Source of the DNA: Myxococcales bacterium
Lineage (GTDB): Bacteria > Myxococcota_A > Polyangia > Polyangiales > Polyangiaceae
DNA length: 64,000 nucleotides
Reading direction: 5' to 3'
Assembly (NCBI GenBank): GCA_903642325.1
Contig: CAHJWM010000022.1
Span: forward strand, 1 to 64,000
The first letter of the stretch is position 1; each line of letters begins with the position of its first letter. Made by a program: the position numbers and the translations under genes. The notes under the pieces are model-generated. The model saw only the letters and a program-made list of their open reading frames with translations, was not told the DNA's origin and ran no database searches. Shown in pieces: positions 1-9,365 of the stretch.

Positions 1-72
1 CGAACGCAGAGCCGCCCGCGAACGCAGAGCCGCCCGCGAACGCAGAGCCGGCTGCGAGCGCAGAGCCCTCGC
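1..72 (+). repeat. 18-bp tandem repeat inside a coding region
   Basis: Four consecutive 18-bp units start at 1, 19, 37 and 55. The first two are identical (CGAACGCAGAGCCGCCCG), the third differs in two bases near its end, and the fourth is more diverged. The unit is a multiple of three and stays in the reading frame of the GAF-domain gene that follows, encoding an Asn-Ala-Glu-Pro-Pro-Ala linker. The array continues off the left edge, so its full copy number is unknown. Confidence 0.9.
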
Positions 73-719
73 TCGGCTTCGAGCTCAATTTCGAGTCCGC
101 GCCTCGCCCCCCGACAGGGGCCGCGCCGCCTGCTTCGGCGAGCCACGAGCGCGTGTCACGCTCCCGGCCGGCGATCGGCCGGCGCCGCGCGGGCGAAGAC
201 TTGATAAGTGAGCTGTTCGAGCTGATGCACGAGCTTCACTTTCAGCGCGACGTCGCGAAGGGTGCGGAGTTCGTGTTGTCGGTGCTCGATGAAGTGATGC
301 CGTGCGAAGGCGTGCTGATTCACGTTTTCGACATCAATACGAGTCAGTTCGTCGTCGTGCGCGCCAAAGGCCCGAACGCGAGCAGCGTTTTGCTGCAACG
401 CATGTCCGATCAGGATCCATTCGTGGCTTCGGTGATGCGGAGCCCGCGCTCTATCTCCGTGCCGAATGCGGGGCAGGACAGTCGCTTCAACGGCCTGCGC
501 TGGTCAGCGGTCGGCGTCACGCCAAAATCTGCCTTGTGCGGCGCCGTGCACCTCGGGGGTCGCTACTTGGGCTTGATCGAGCTGGCAAACCCGCAAGGCG
601 ACATTCCATTTCACTCGAGCGAGCTGAACGCTTTGGACTACATCTGCGAACAATTCGCGGATTTCTTGAGCAAGAAGCCGGTGGTTCTAGCGGCAGACGT
701 GGTGCTGGCGGTGGTGTGA
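1..719 (+). CDS. GAF-domain protein, 5' end outside the window
   Basis: The frame is open from position 3 to the stop at 717-719, so the start lies upstream. A GTG at 153 is an internal codon rather than a credible start, because the Ala/Glu/Pro repeat linker before it is in frame. The visible protein has a low-complexity linker of about 45 residues, then a GAF-like domain of about 150 residues running from the LISELFELMHELHF helix to the QFADFL helix near the end. GAF domains bind small molecules or act as dimeric sensory modules; no ligand can be assigned here. A histidine kinase gene begins 49 bp downstream on the same strand and could be its partner. Confidence 0.75.
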   Translation, partial: NAEPPANAEPPANAEPAASAEPSLGFELNFESAPRPPTGAAPPASASHERVSRSRPAIGRRRAGEDLISELFELMHELHFQRDVAKGAEFVLSVLDEVMPCEGVLIHVFDINTSQFVVVRAKGPNASSVLLQRMSDQDPFVASVMRSPRSISVPNAGQDSRFNGLRWSAVGVTPKSALCGAVHLGGRYLGLIELANPQGDIPFHSSELNALDYICEQFADFLSKKPVVLAADVVLAVV

Positions 720-768
720 GCGCGGCCGCGAGCACCTCAGCCAACCATCCGCTATTGTCACCCGGCCC

Positions 769-2352
769 ATGGCCGACCGACCCCGACGCGAGCGCTTGCT
801 CACGTTTTTGCTGCTGCCGGTCATTGTGCTGGCCGTGCTCGTGCTGGCGGGCGTCATGTTCCGTTCCAGCTTTCAACTCGAGAAGCTGCGCGAGCAATCG
901 GTGATCGAGGCCACGCTGCTTTTGGCGAACGAAAAGGCAGATCGCCTCGACAAGCGGATCATCGAGCAAGACAACGCCGTACGCTCGGTGATCGACGTGA
1001 CCGAGCGCGAGGGCTTCGGGGCCAAGTGGCTCGAGTCCGCGGCGCTGCAAACGCCCACGGTGCGCGCCGTGCTCGTGCTGGATCTGAGCTCGCCGGAGCG
1101 TGACGTGGTCGCGGTCGCCTCGCGCGCTCCCGGGCCAGAGCACGAACGGTTCACGCATTTGCTCGTGCACGCCATGCTCGGAGAAATGAAGCTCGAACAT
1201 CAGCCGCTCGACGAGCTCCGCCACATTCATCGCAGCGTGCGCGGGCAAGCCTATTTGCTCAGTCACTGGGAACAGCTGCAAAATGGCCGGCATTACTTGG
1301 TGGTGGTCTGGCACGACGTGCCACGCATCGTTCACGATCTTTTTCCGACGCTCTACTCCGACGCCCAACAAAGCCGCGTGAACGTGGTCGATGGGGAAGG
1401 ACGGATCGTCTTTGGGCCACCTTTGAGCCGCGGTGGACTGACGCTCGGGCGGCCCTTCGAGACGACGCTGTACAAGTGGACGTTGAACGTCACCATGACG
1501 TCCGCCGAGGAGCTCGCGGCCGCCGTCGCGCGCCGTCGTGTCTTCGAAATGGTGCTGGTCGCCCTGTCCGGAATCGTGGTCATTGCGGGCTCGGCCGTCA
1601 TTTTGGTCGCCGCCGAGCGAGAAAGAAAGCTCTCGAATTTGAAGAGCGACTTCGTGGCGAACGTTTCCCACGAGCTGAAGACGCCGTTGTCGCTCGTACG
1701 CATGTTCGGCGAGCTACTGCAGAGTGGGCGCGTCGAAAACGACGAAAAGCGACGTCAATACCTGGCCATCATCGTCAGCGAGAGCGAACGCCTGGGGGCC
1801 TTGATCGAAAATGTTTTGGACTTCGCCAAGGTCGAGCGCGGCAAGGCCGCTTACGAATTCAGCTTGGGACGGGTAGGGGAGGTCGTGGCGCGCGCGGTAG
1901 AAGCGTGTCGGGTGCGCGCCGAGCGCGAGCAAATCGCGCTCGAGCTGCATGTCGCCGATGGTTTGCCGCTGGTCGACGTCGATGAGCGCGCGATCGAGAT
2001 TGCCGTCATCAACTTGGTCGACAACGCGCTCAAGTACGCGCCCGACGGCGAAGTGGTGAGCGTCGCCGTGCAACAGAAAAACGACGTCGTGGAAATTCGC
2101 GTCACCGATCAGGGCATCGGAATCCCCGCCGAAGATAGGCGCCGCATTTTCGAACGTTTCGTGCGCGGCAAGAGCGCGCTCGGGAAGCAAGTGCGCGGCA
2201 GCGGTATCGGTCTCGCCCTGGTGATGCACATTGCCGAAGCCCACGGCGGCAACGTCTGGGTGCAGGATAGCGCGCCGCGCGGCAGTACCTTCGTGTTGAC
2301 ACTGGCGACTACTCGGAGACCTCTCCCTCATCCGTTGCGGACTGCATCTTGA
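769..2352 (+). CDS. membrane sensor histidine kinase
   Basis: A 527-residue kinase starting at the ATG at 769. A transmembrane segment lies at about residues 11-31, then a periplasmic sensor region of about 220 residues with no recognised domain, and a second transmembrane helix at about 255-278. The HisKA box follows with phosphoacceptor His301 in NVSHELKTPL. The HATPase_c domain has the N box (NLVDNALKYA), a G1 box (DQGIGIP) and a G2 box (GSGIGLAL). It should autophosphorylate and pass phosphate to a response regulator, but no regulator gene is adjacent. The 3' end overlaps the convergent peptidase gene by 44 bp. Confidence 0.9.
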   Translation: MADRPRRERLLTFLLLPVIVLAVLVLAGVMFRSSFQLEKLREQSVIEATLLLANEKADRLDKRIIEQDNAVRSVIDVTEREGFGAKWLESAALQTPTVRAVLVLDLSSPERDVVAVASRAPGPEHERFTHLLVHAMLGEMKLEHQPLDELRHIHRSVRGQAYLLSHWEQLQNGRHYLVVVWHDVPRIVHDLFPTLYSDAQQSRVNVVDGEGRIVFGPPLSRGGLTLGRPFETTLYKWTLNVTMTSAEELAAAVARRRVFEMVLVALSGIVVIAGSAVILVAAERERKLSNLKSDFVANVSHELKTPLSLVRMFGELLQSGRVENDEKRRQYLAIIVSESERLGALIENVLDFAKVERGKAAYEFSLGRVGEVVARAVEACRVRAEREQIALELHVADGLPLVDVDERAIEIAVINLVDNALKYAPDGEVVSVAVQQKNDVVEIRVTDQGIGIPAEDRRRIFERFVRGKSALGKQVRGSGIGLALVMHIAEAHGGNVWVQDSAPRGSTFVLTLATTRRPLPHPLRTAS

Positions 2353-4189
2353 GCAGGTCCTTGTCGCTCAAGCAGACCGAATTTTCAGACTTGGATGACG
2401 CTCGAGGCGACGGTGACGTCGTACTTGCGCTCGGTCCTGCCATCGGCTCCGCGGGCTCGGCAAGCCCGGGATCGTCGACGGTAGCGTTGCCGGTTCCGGT
2501 CGTGGCCGCGGCGGCGGCGACGGGCGCAGGCTCGACGACGCTCGTGACCGGCAGCGGCGCGGGCAGAGCAATATCGTCGAGCAACGGGTTGTACTTCGCC
2601 ACCACGGCCATGAACTGCTCCTTCTGCTCGCTGTTCAGCACACGCATGCCATCGAGATTCAGGGTCTCGGCGTCGAAGAATTTCCCGTCCCGCTGCGCGC
2701 TGAAATGCAAATGCGGTCCCGTCGATCGGCCGGTAGAGCCGACATAGCCGATGATCTGCATTCGCTTCACCTGGTCCCCCACCTTGATGCCCGCGGCATA
2801 TCTAGAAAGATGCGCGTACCCGGTCTCGATCCCGTTCGAGTGCATGATTTTCAGCAAGTTGCCAGCCGGGCCCCCGGGTCCCAAGTAACTCACCGTGCCG
2901 GGAGCTGACGCGCCGACCGGCGTGCCCAGTGCCGCCCCGATGTCCGTGCCCAGATGCGGCATGATCTTGTGCAGAATCGGGTGCATGCGGCGAGGGTTGA
3001 AGGGCGAGGTGATGGGGGCGCCCGCGATAGGTTTTCGCCAGCCGCCTGCGTAGGGCGACTTGCCGGTTCTATCGTAATATCCACGCAGGGACGGGTCATC
3101 GAAGTAGTAGACCCTGAGAGCTTCGCGCTTCGCATCGGCGTGCCGCACTTCCAGCGCCTCGATGCCCGTGTAGCGCACGAACTCGCCGAGGACCGTCAGT
3201 TCCTGACCAATCAGGCGTATCGTGTCGCCACGCTCGAGCTCGTCCATGGCCAGGTGCCCTTGGAGCGCGAGCGCCACGATGTGACCAAGGCCACCATCGA
3301 AGCCAGCGCGTTCTGCCGAGGCATCGAAGCTCTGCCCGTCGTACGAGACCGCGCCCGTCACCTGATTGTGTACGACCCGCAGATCCAACTTCGCGCCTAC
3401 GAGCCGACCATCGTCGCCTTCGCGCGCCTGATAGATCTCCTCCGGACTCACAGCATACTCCAAGGCTTTCAAGCGTGAGGAGCTGCGCTCGATCAGTGCG
3501 CTAAAACGGTCGGACTTGGCGCATTTATCCAGGTCTCGAACACCTTTCAACGCCGCTACCACACGAAAGGCCTCCTTCTGCTCTACACCGACGGCGGTCA
3601 AGGCCGTGATGAACGGGTCGGCGCCGACTTTGCCGTCGACGATTCGCAGCTTGGGATCGCCCTTGGCGTCCGCTATGCGCCACGGGCCGGGAACTTTCAG
3701 ACGCGTGCGCTTGCGAGAAGGCGGCGGGGCCTCGAGTGGCGGCGTGAGAGCCGCGCTCGCCGACGTGGCGGCGGGCGGCGTGGCTAGCGGGCTCGCCCGG
3801 CGGCGATCGATGTTGATCGCGAGCGCAACGAGCGAAAGCACCGTGGCCACGCCGATCAACGTTCCAAACAACGCCAGCAAGGTCGGGGACAACGGGGCGG
3901 GGCCACGCCCCGGCAGTAACGCCGCTGGCGCGCGCAACGAGGGGGCGCCAATCGCGTCGAGCTCACCCGTGTTCGCTTCCGTTTCTTCGTCGCGACCGAC
4001 CTCGTCGAGCCCGCCCCGCAGCGGGGCATCCCGCTCACGTGAGGCGCGCTCGTCCACCGGCGCGGCCTCCGGGGCCGCGACCTCCGACGTCAATTGAAGA
4101 TCGGGTTCGGGATCTCCGTCGTCGCGGACTGAAGGATCCACGACACGACCGACGTGGCGCGAATCCCCGGCTCCCGGAGAAGAGGGCAC
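2309..4189 (-). CDS. M23-family metallopeptidase, membrane anchored
   Basis: A 626-residue protein with an acidic, Pro-rich cytoplasmic N-terminus of about 110 residues. A single transmembrane helix follows at about 113-136 (LLALFGTLIGVATVLSLVAL), then a Pro/Ala linker and an extracytoplasmic region. The C-terminal third is an M23 (LytM-type) domain. Its zinc-ligand motifs are visible as HLGTD and the HLHF box after GSTGRSTGP. M23 enzymes are zinc endopeptidases that cut peptidoglycan cross-links or act as amidase activators. A Ser/Ala/Pro tail of about 90 residues follows the domain. The start codon used here is GTG; no in-frame ATG lies before the membrane helix. The gene converges on, and overlaps, the histidine kinase. 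Confidence 0.85.
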   Translation of the reverse strand: MPSSPGAGDSRHVGRVVDPSVRDDGDPEPDLQLTSEVAAPEAAPVDERASRERDAPLRGGLDEVGRDEETEANTGELDAIGAPSLRAPAALLPGRGPAPLSPTLLALFGTLIGVATVLSLVALAINIDRRRASPLATPPAATSASAALTPPLEAPPPSRKRTRLKVPGPWRIADAKGDPKLRIVDGKVGADPFITALTAVGVEQKEAFRVVAALKGVRDLDKCAKSDRFSALIERSSSRLKALEYAVSPEEIYQAREGDDGRLVGAKLDLRVVHNQVTGAVSYDGQSFDASAERAGFDGGLGHIVALALQGHLAMDELERGDTIRLIGQELTVLGEFVRYTGIEALEVRHADAKREALRVYYFDDPSLRGYYDRTGKSPYAGGWRKPIAGAPITSPFNPRRMHPILHKIMPHLGTDIGAALGTPVGASAPGTVSYLGPGGPAGNLLKIMHSNGIETGYAHLSRYAAGIKVGDQVKRMQIIGYVGSTGRSTGPHLHFSAQRDGKFFDAETLNLDGMRVLNSEQKEQFMAVVAKYNPLLDDIALPAPLPVTSVVEPAPVAAAAATTGTGNATVDDPGLAEPAEPMAGPSASTTSPSPRASSKSENSVCLSDKDLLKMQSATDEGEVSE

Positions 4190-4303
4190 GCCGCTCGCTA
4201 GCAGCGGCTCTCATCGGCAGCAAGCCAAACGCGCCGCGGTACTCTGAATTGCCCTGACATAACGAACACTTAAAAAATGTGTAGGTCAGTGTAGAGTGAG
4301 GCC

Positions 4304-5032
4304 ATGGACGACCACCTCAGGCAGCTGCTTCTGCTCGGGCGGGAGCACTACGAGAAAAGGGAATTCGAAAAGGCCGATCACCTGCTGAAGCAAATCGTCC
4401 AGCACACCGACCGCTTTGCCGACGTCTTCGACATGTTGGGCGTGATCGCGCATGCGCAGGGTGATTTCGAAGGAGCCGAGCGCCACTTCGAAAAGGCCGT
4501 GACCCTGAATCCAAACTACACGGAAGCGCAGCTCAACCTGATGGTCACCTACAACGACCTCGGCAAGTACGATTCAGCGCGCGAGGTGTATGCACGCATT
4601 CGTGGTCGCGCGGCCGGTGGGGACGGGCCCGCAGACCCCTTCGTGATGGGCAAGATCGCCAACATGCACGCCGAGGTAAGCCAAGCCTATCAAGATGCAG
4701 GCATGGTGGCGGAGGCCGTGATCGAGCTCGAACGCGCCGTGGCTCTGTGTCCGACGTTTGCGGACCTACGCACCCGGTTGGCCACGCTGTATCGCGATAC
4801 GGGCCACATGGATCGGGCTCGCGAGCAGCTCGAGATCGTGAAACAGCACAATCCGACGTACATCCAGGCGCGGGTGTTGCTGGGCGTAGCGATGCTTTCG
4901 GCGGGTGAGCACGAAGCGGCGATCGGCGAGCTCAGCGCGGTGCTCGAACGAGACCCAGCCCACAAAAGCGCGCAGATGTACTTGAAGATTGCCCAATCTC
5001 GGCCGGGCAACTCCGAGAATCTGCCGGCGTGA
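4304..5032 (+). CDS. tetratricopeptide-repeat protein
   Basis: A 242-residue soluble protein made almost entirely of TPR-type helical pairs, for example the stretch containing GDFEGAERHFEKAVTLNPN and a later repeat in AVIELERAVALCPTF. There is no signal peptide or membrane helix, so a cytoplasmic protein-protein interaction scaffold is likely. The ATG at 4304 follows a short AT-rich segment. The stop overlaps the start of the next gene (GTGA at 5029-5032), which implies translational coupling with the DUF2062-methyltransferase protein. Confidence 0.85.
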   Translation: MDDHLRQLLLLGREHYEKREFEKADHLLKQIVQHTDRFADVFDMLGVIAHAQGDFEGAERHFEKAVTLNPNYTEAQLNLMVTYNDLGKYDSAREVYARIRGRAAGGDGPADPFVMGKIANMHAEVSQAYQDAGMVAEAVIELERAVALCPTFADLRTRLATLYRDTGHMDRAREQLEIVKQHNPTYIQARVLLGVAMLSAGEHEAAIGELSAVLERDPAHKSAQMYLKIAQSRPGNSENLPA

Positions 5033-6117
5033 TCGGTCGCATTTGGCGACGCTTGCGGGGCACTCGGCAGTCTCCAGGCCGCGTCGCGCTGGCCGTGGCG
5101 CTCGGCTTGTTCATCGGTTGCTTGCCCGTGTATGGGTTGCACTTTCTGCTCTGCTGCATCATCTGTCTCCCGCTTGGTTTGGATTTTTTCCTCAGTTACT
5201 TATTGGCCAACGTCTCGAACCCGCTCGTTGCACCGTTCCTGGTGACATTCGAGGTCGAGGTCGGCTCGCTCGTGACCACGGGACACCGCGCCGCCTTCAG
5301 CTTGGCTCGAGCCAAGCAGACCGGGATTTCGGGGTTCGTCTGGCAGGCCGGAGTCGGTAGCGTGTGCGTCGGGGCGGGGCTGGCTGCAGTGGGCGGTGCC
5401 GCAGCGTACGCTGTCGCTCGTCTGCGCCGGCAGCCCTTGTTCGGTCAGCTCGAGGCGGCGGAACAGGAGGACGACGCAACCGAGGCGGCCATGGCGCGCA
5501 CGATCGAGCGCTATCGTCGGGCGCCGATCGCCGATCGCGTTTATGTGGCGGCCAAGCTGCGTTGGGACCCGCTGACCCAGCTGCTGGCGGCTTTGCCGGG
5601 CCAATATGGTCGTCTGCTCGACGCGGGCTGCGGGCGCGGTCAATTCGCGCTTTTCCTGGGCGAGCTCGGCCGCTGCGAGCGTGTGCTCGGCTTCGACGGC
5701 GATCCGCGCAGGGTCGCCGTGGCCGTCGCCGCTGGCGGGAGCGCGGGCTTCGCGCGACATGACTTGCTGACGTTCCCCCGCCAAGAGCTAGATACGTTGA
5801 TCTTCGCGGACGTGCTCCACTATTTGCCTCCGTCTGAGCAGGACCAAGCGTTGCAGCGCGCCACCGAATGTGTGACGCACGGGCGGATTTTGATTCGCGA
5901 GCTGGACGCTCAGCCTGCCGCGCGCAGCACCATTACGCGCTCGCTCGAGTGGCTCGCGGAAGTCGTCGGTTACAATCGCGGCCGCTCCGGTCGCCACTAC
6001 CGGCCTGCGAGTGAGATCGTTGCACGCTTGACCGGCGCGGGTTTCGCGTGCGAGGTGCTCGGCGCTTCAGCAGGCACTCCTTTTGCGAATGTGCTGATCG
6101 TCGCGACACGCGCCTAA
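5029..6117 (+). CDS. DUF2062 membrane domain fused to a class I methyltransferase
   Basis: A 362-residue two-part protein. Residues 1 to about 130 match the DUF2062 type: a basic N-terminus, then hydrophobic helices with the SNPLVAPFLV segment. After a linker, residues 170-360 form a Rossmann-type SAM-dependent methyltransferase with motif I LLDAGCGRGQFALFL, an acidic residue after the second strand (LGFDGD), and a later motif around LIFADVLHYLPP. The substrate is not evident; the membrane tether suggests a lipid or envelope precursor (inference). Translation starts at a GTG that overlaps the stop of the TPR gene. Confidence 0.8.
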   Translation: MIGRIWRRLRGTRQSPGRVALAVALGLFIGCLPVYGLHFLLCCIICLPLGLDFFLSYLLANVSNPLVAPFLVTFEVEVGSLVTTGHRAAFSLARAKQTGISGFVWQAGVGSVCVGAGLAAVGGAAAYAVARLRRQPLFGQLEAAEQEDDATEAAMARTIERYRRAPIADRVYVAAKLRWDPLTQLLAALPGQYGRLLDAGCGRGQFALFLGELGRCERVLGFDGDPRRVAVAVAAGGSAGFARHDLLTFPRQELDTLIFADVLHYLPPSEQDQALQRATECVTHGRILIRELDAQPAARSTITRSLEWLAEVVGYNRGRSGRHYRPASEIVARLTGAGFACEVLGASAGTPFANVLIVATRA

Positions 6118-6163
6118 AGGGACTGCTTCCGTCCGGCGGCGCATGGCTGCGGTGGGTTTGACC

Positions 6164-6934
6164 TCAACACTCGAGACGCGTGGAGCCCGGCGCGGTCAAT
6201 AGCGCGCTCAACACGTCCGGGCTGGCGTTCGCCAGCGTCGGCGCAAGGTAAGCGAAAACGGAACAAAACATGCCCAAGGCGCGCTCGGCGGCGTCGCGCA
6301 CGCTAGGCGCTGCACCGGTCAGGGAGTGCACGGACCCGACGCCAAGCTCACGGATCCCGCACGGCACGATCGAGCTGAACAATGACAGATCCGTCGTGAG
6401 GTTGAACGCGAAGCCGTGCATCGTGACCCAGCGCGAGATGCGCACGCCGATCGCGCCGAGCTTGACTGGAGCCCGCGCCGCGTCGACCCCGGACCAAACG
6501 CTCGGGTTTGCCTGATCTGCCCACAAGCCGATGTACTTTTCGATCGCCCCGCTGTGAATGCCGTAGCTGTGCGCGAGGGCCATCATGACGCGATTCAGAT
6601 CTTTTACGTAGCGTCGCACGTCCATCCGGTCCGGATGCAAGTCCAAGATTGGATAACAGACGAGCTGCCCGGGTGCGTGCAGTGTCACGTCGCCGCCGCG
6701 GCCGGTGCTCGCGATCGCGACGCCGAGCTCTGCAAGCCTTGCTTCGGATAAAAGTACATGCTCGTGGCTGGCGCCGCGGCCTAGCGTGATTGTCGGTTCG
6801 TGCTCCACGAACAGTAACGTGTCGGGAATGCGTCGTGTTCTTCTGGCTTCGTGGAGTTGATGCTGTAGAACATGGACTGGCTCGTAGCCCGCGCGCCCGA
6901 GCCACACTGCACGGAGCTCCCGAGCTCCGCTCAT
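6164..6934 (-). CDS. lipB: octanoyltransferase LipB (lipoate biosynthesis)
   Basis: A 256-residue protein of the LipB family, which moves the octanoyl group from acyl carrier protein to the lipoyl domains of 2-oxoacid dehydrogenases and the glycine cleavage H protein. The family signature is complete: RGGDVTLHAPGQLVCYPILD at residues 80-99, the catalytic Lys158 in KLGAIGVRI, and the acyl-carrying Cys192 in SSIVPCGI. The ATG at 6934 overlaps the stop of the upstream response regulator gene (ATGA), so the two are probably cotranslated although their roles look unrelated. No lipA is seen in the window. Confidence 0.93.
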   Translation of the reverse strand: MSGARELRAVWLGRAGYEPVHVLQHQLHEARRTRRIPDTLLFVEHEPTITLGRGASHEHVLLSEARLAELGVAIASTGRGGDVTLHAPGQLVCYPILDLHPDRMDVRRYVKDLNRVMMALAHSYGIHSGAIEKYIGLWADQANPSVWSGVDAARAPVKLGAIGVRISRWVTMHGFAFNLTTDLSLFSSIVPCGIRELGVGSVHSLTGAAPSVRDAAERALGMFCSVFAYLAPTLANASPDVLSALLTAPGSTRLEC

Positions 6935-8433
6935 TCCGGGACTGGCGCGCCGGAGTCGGTCAGCTCCGAGCGAAAGTTGTCGATTCGTTCGGTGAAGATA
7001 TTGGCGACGTCGGGGTCGAACTGCGAGCCCGAGCAGCGTAGGATCTCATTGACCGTGACTTCGTGCGGCAATGCGCGGCGATACGCGCGATCGCTCGTCA
7101 TTGCGTCGTAGGTGTCGGCAACCGCGATGATGCGCGCGATGAGCGGGATGTCGTTGCCGGCTAACCCAAGCGGATAACCGCGGCCGTCCCAGCGCTCGTG
7201 ATGCAAGTGAACGCCTGGGATCACCGGCTGCAAAAACTTGATCGGATCCAAGATTTCCCGCCCGTACGTCGGGTGTCGCTTGAACACCTCGTACTCTGGG
7301 GCGGTCAGCTTGCCGGTCTTGTTCAAGTTCATCACGCAGCCGATTTTGCCGATGTCATGCATCAATGCCGAATGCCGAACGTGGCCGATCTGCTCCTCGT
7401 CCAGGCCCATCCAGCGCGCCAAGTTCACCGCGTAACGGGCCACGCGCTCCGAGTGCCCCGATGTGTATCGGTCCATCTTGTCGATCGTGCGGGCGAGGCT
7501 CGTGATGGTTTGCTGAAACGTGGCTTGCAAGTCCTCGTACAAGCGAGCGTTTTCGATTGCGGCGGCCGCGCGCGAAGCGATGATACTGAGCAGTTTGCGC
7601 TGTCCTTCGTCGAAGCGCTTATTGGGGGTGAGTGACACCACCGCGATCCAGCCCAGCAGGCGATCGCGCATTTTCATGGGAATGAGCGTGATGCTTTGCA
7701 CTTGGCGTGAGGGTTGCGTTGCGAACAACTCTTGGGCGCGCGCACCATGCTCGACCAAAAAACTTTCCTGCTTCAAGCGCTGAACGACGGTCGCAGGGTT
7801 CAGCTCACCGACCGCCTCTGCTTCGGGGAAGGCGTTGGCGAGGCTGACATTGCGCGAAAAGAACGCGCCTTCCCCGTCGGCCAGCCAGGTCATGACCATG
7901 TCGGCACGGATTTCGAAGAGCCCGCTGTCCGCTACCGTCGCGATCACCTCTTCGAGTGACAAGCTGGCGGTGATGGCCTCGCTCACCTTGTACAAGGACA
8001 GCGCTTCGCGGAGCCGAATGTTCTCGGCGGACAAGCGCCGCTTCTCGAGTCCCCGCTGAACGATGTGGACGATCTCGTCTCCTTTGAAGGGCTTCAAAAT
8101 GTAGTCGTAGGCTCCGCGCTTCATGGCATCGATCGCCGTCTCGACCGTCCCGAACCCGGTCATGATCACGGTCAGCGTGTCCGGATGCGTGCGGGCTACC
8201 TCTCGCAGGAGATCGAGGCCGCCCATCTTGGGCATCTTCAAATCGCTGATGACGATGTCATAGCGTGCGCGTTCGAGCTCGTTCGTGGCGCTCACCCCGT
8301 CTTCGGCCGTCTGCACGATGTAGCCCTCCATACCGAGGAAATCGGCGATGACGTCGCGGATGAATTTCTCGTCGTCGACGACGAGCACCCGCGGTCTCTC
8401 TTCGGGGTAACTCGAGTCAGGTGCGGGCATCAC
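6931..8433 (-). CDS. response regulator with GAF and HD-GYP domains
   Basis: A 500-residue protein. The receiver domain (about 14-130) has acidic residues D20/D21, phospho-acceptor D64 in ISDLKMPKM, and the conserved Lys in YILKPF. A GAF-like domain lies at about 155-310. The C-terminal HD-GYP phosphodiesterase domain has the HD pair in ALMHDIGKIG and the HHERWDGRGYP signature. HD-GYP enzymes hydrolyse cyclic di-GMP, so this is a phosphorylation-controlled c-di-GMP phosphodiesterase, probably tuning motility or matrix production. No cognate kinase is adjacent. The stop overlaps the lipB start. Confidence 0.92.
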   Translation of the reverse strand: MMPAPDSSYPEERPRVLVVDDEKFIRDVIADFLGMEGYIVQTAEDGVSATNELERARYDIVISDLKMPKMGGLDLLREVARTHPDTLTVIMTGFGTVETAIDAMKRGAYDYILKPFKGDEIVHIVQRGLEKRRLSAENIRLREALSLYKVSEAITASLSLEEVIATVADSGLFEIRADMVMTWLADGEGAFFSRNVSLANAFPEAEAVGELNPATVVQRLKQESFLVEHGARAQELFATQPSRQVQSITLIPMKMRDRLLGWIAVVSLTPNKRFDEGQRKLLSIIASRAAAAIENARLYEDLQATFQQTITSLARTIDKMDRYTSGHSERVARYAVNLARWMGLDEEQIGHVRHSALMHDIGKIGCVMNLNKTGKLTAPEYEVFKRHPTYGREILDPIKFLQPVIPGVHLHHERWDGRGYPLGLAGNDIPLIARIIAVADTYDAMTSDRAYRRALPHEVTVNEILRCSGSQFDPDVANIFTERIDNFRSELTDSGAPVPE

Positions 8434-8602
8434 GGCAGGGGCACTTTCGACCGACTCACCCTAGCAGAAGAGCCTTTGTCGCCCCTAACCGTGGCGCGAA
8501 TCGCGCAGCTTGCTCGCGACATCGCGCTAGGCGGCGTTTTCCGCCACCTCCGTGCCGCGCGAGCGTTCGCCGCGCCGCCGCCGCAACGCGAAGCGGCCTT
8601 TA

Positions 8603-9202
8603 CTAACTGCGCTGCCCGAGCAAACCGCCGAGTGAGCGTGGCCGGGGCTCGGGATCGTGGCTCTTCAAATAGTTGAGATTTAGCGCATTGATCAGGGCGT
8701 GGGCCGCGATTGGGCCCACGAGTGAGCCGGTCAGCGCGAAGAGCGCACCAAAAGCGAGCCCCATGACCGTCGCCCAGGTCACCCAAGCCCAGCGGCTGGG
8801 CCCACTGAGCTGCGAGTGCACGATACCAAAGGCCGCCGCCTGCAGCCAAAGCCCGACCCACGCTTGCAGGAGCCCACGGAACCAGAGCTCCTCGCCCAGG
8901 GCACTGAACAGCGCGACCGCAGCGATGCCGGACGCGCTCAGATCACGGGCTACGGGCCGAAGCTCGCGGTGCAGAGTTCGGGCCCAAGCGAAACGCGTGA
9001 CGAACACGCGCGTGCTGAATGCAACCAGCCCGCCAAAGCCGAGACCAATGACCGCGCTGCACACATGGCTGGTGATACCTGGCAATACTAGCCATGGCCC
9101 GCTGTACAGGAACGGCGAGGTATCCCGCCAGATCGCCGCGAACGCGACGGCGCTTGCGCTGGCGGCAAGATAAGCGGCGGCGACTCTGCCCCAACGAAGC
9201 AT
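8603..9202 (-). CDS. CPBP-family intramembrane metalloprotease
   Basis: A polytopic membrane protein of 199 residues from the ATG at 9202. An upstream GTG at 9319 would add 39 basic, non-membrane residues and is less likely. The CPBP (CAAX protease / bacteriocin-processing) hallmark is present: the paired glutamates and Arg of GEELWFRGLLQA, the later conserved His in AAFGIVHSQL, and a third helix with HALINALN. These are the catalytic residues of Rce1-like glutamate proteases. Bacterial members process peptides or membrane proteins; the substrate here is unknown. It stands alone and diverges from the sigma factor gene. Confidence 0.82.
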   Translation of the reverse strand: MLRWGRVAAAYLAASASAVAFAAIWRDTSPFLYSGPWLVLPGITSHVCSAVIGLGFGGLVAFSTRVFVTRFAWARTLHRELRPVARDLSASGIAAVALFSALGEELWFRGLLQAWVGLWLQAAAFGIVHSQLSGPSRWAWVTWATVMGLAFGALFALTGSLVGPIAAHALINALNLNYLKSHDPEPRPRSLGGLLGQRS

Positions 9203-9365
9203 GTGGGTCGAAGAATGGCACGGTAGCGGTGGCGTCGCACCTGCGAAACACTGGCGTGACGTCGTCCGCCGAAACGCTCTATGGAACGAACGCCATCGCT
9301 TAGAGTTCAAGCGGCGCACGAAACGTAGTGATGCGAGGCGGCGGAGTTGTTAGAGTCGCGCCCGC

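Noticed and set aside
1-72. Tandem repeats as a CRISPR array
   Set aside because: The 18-bp units are adjacent with no spacers and stay in a reading frame, so this is a coding repeat.
4250-4290. Operator or terminator in the AT-rich gap before the TPR gene (CTGAC to GTCAG)
   Set aside because: The arms are only 5 bp with an unstable AT-rich centre; it may be the promoter, but no clear element can be named.
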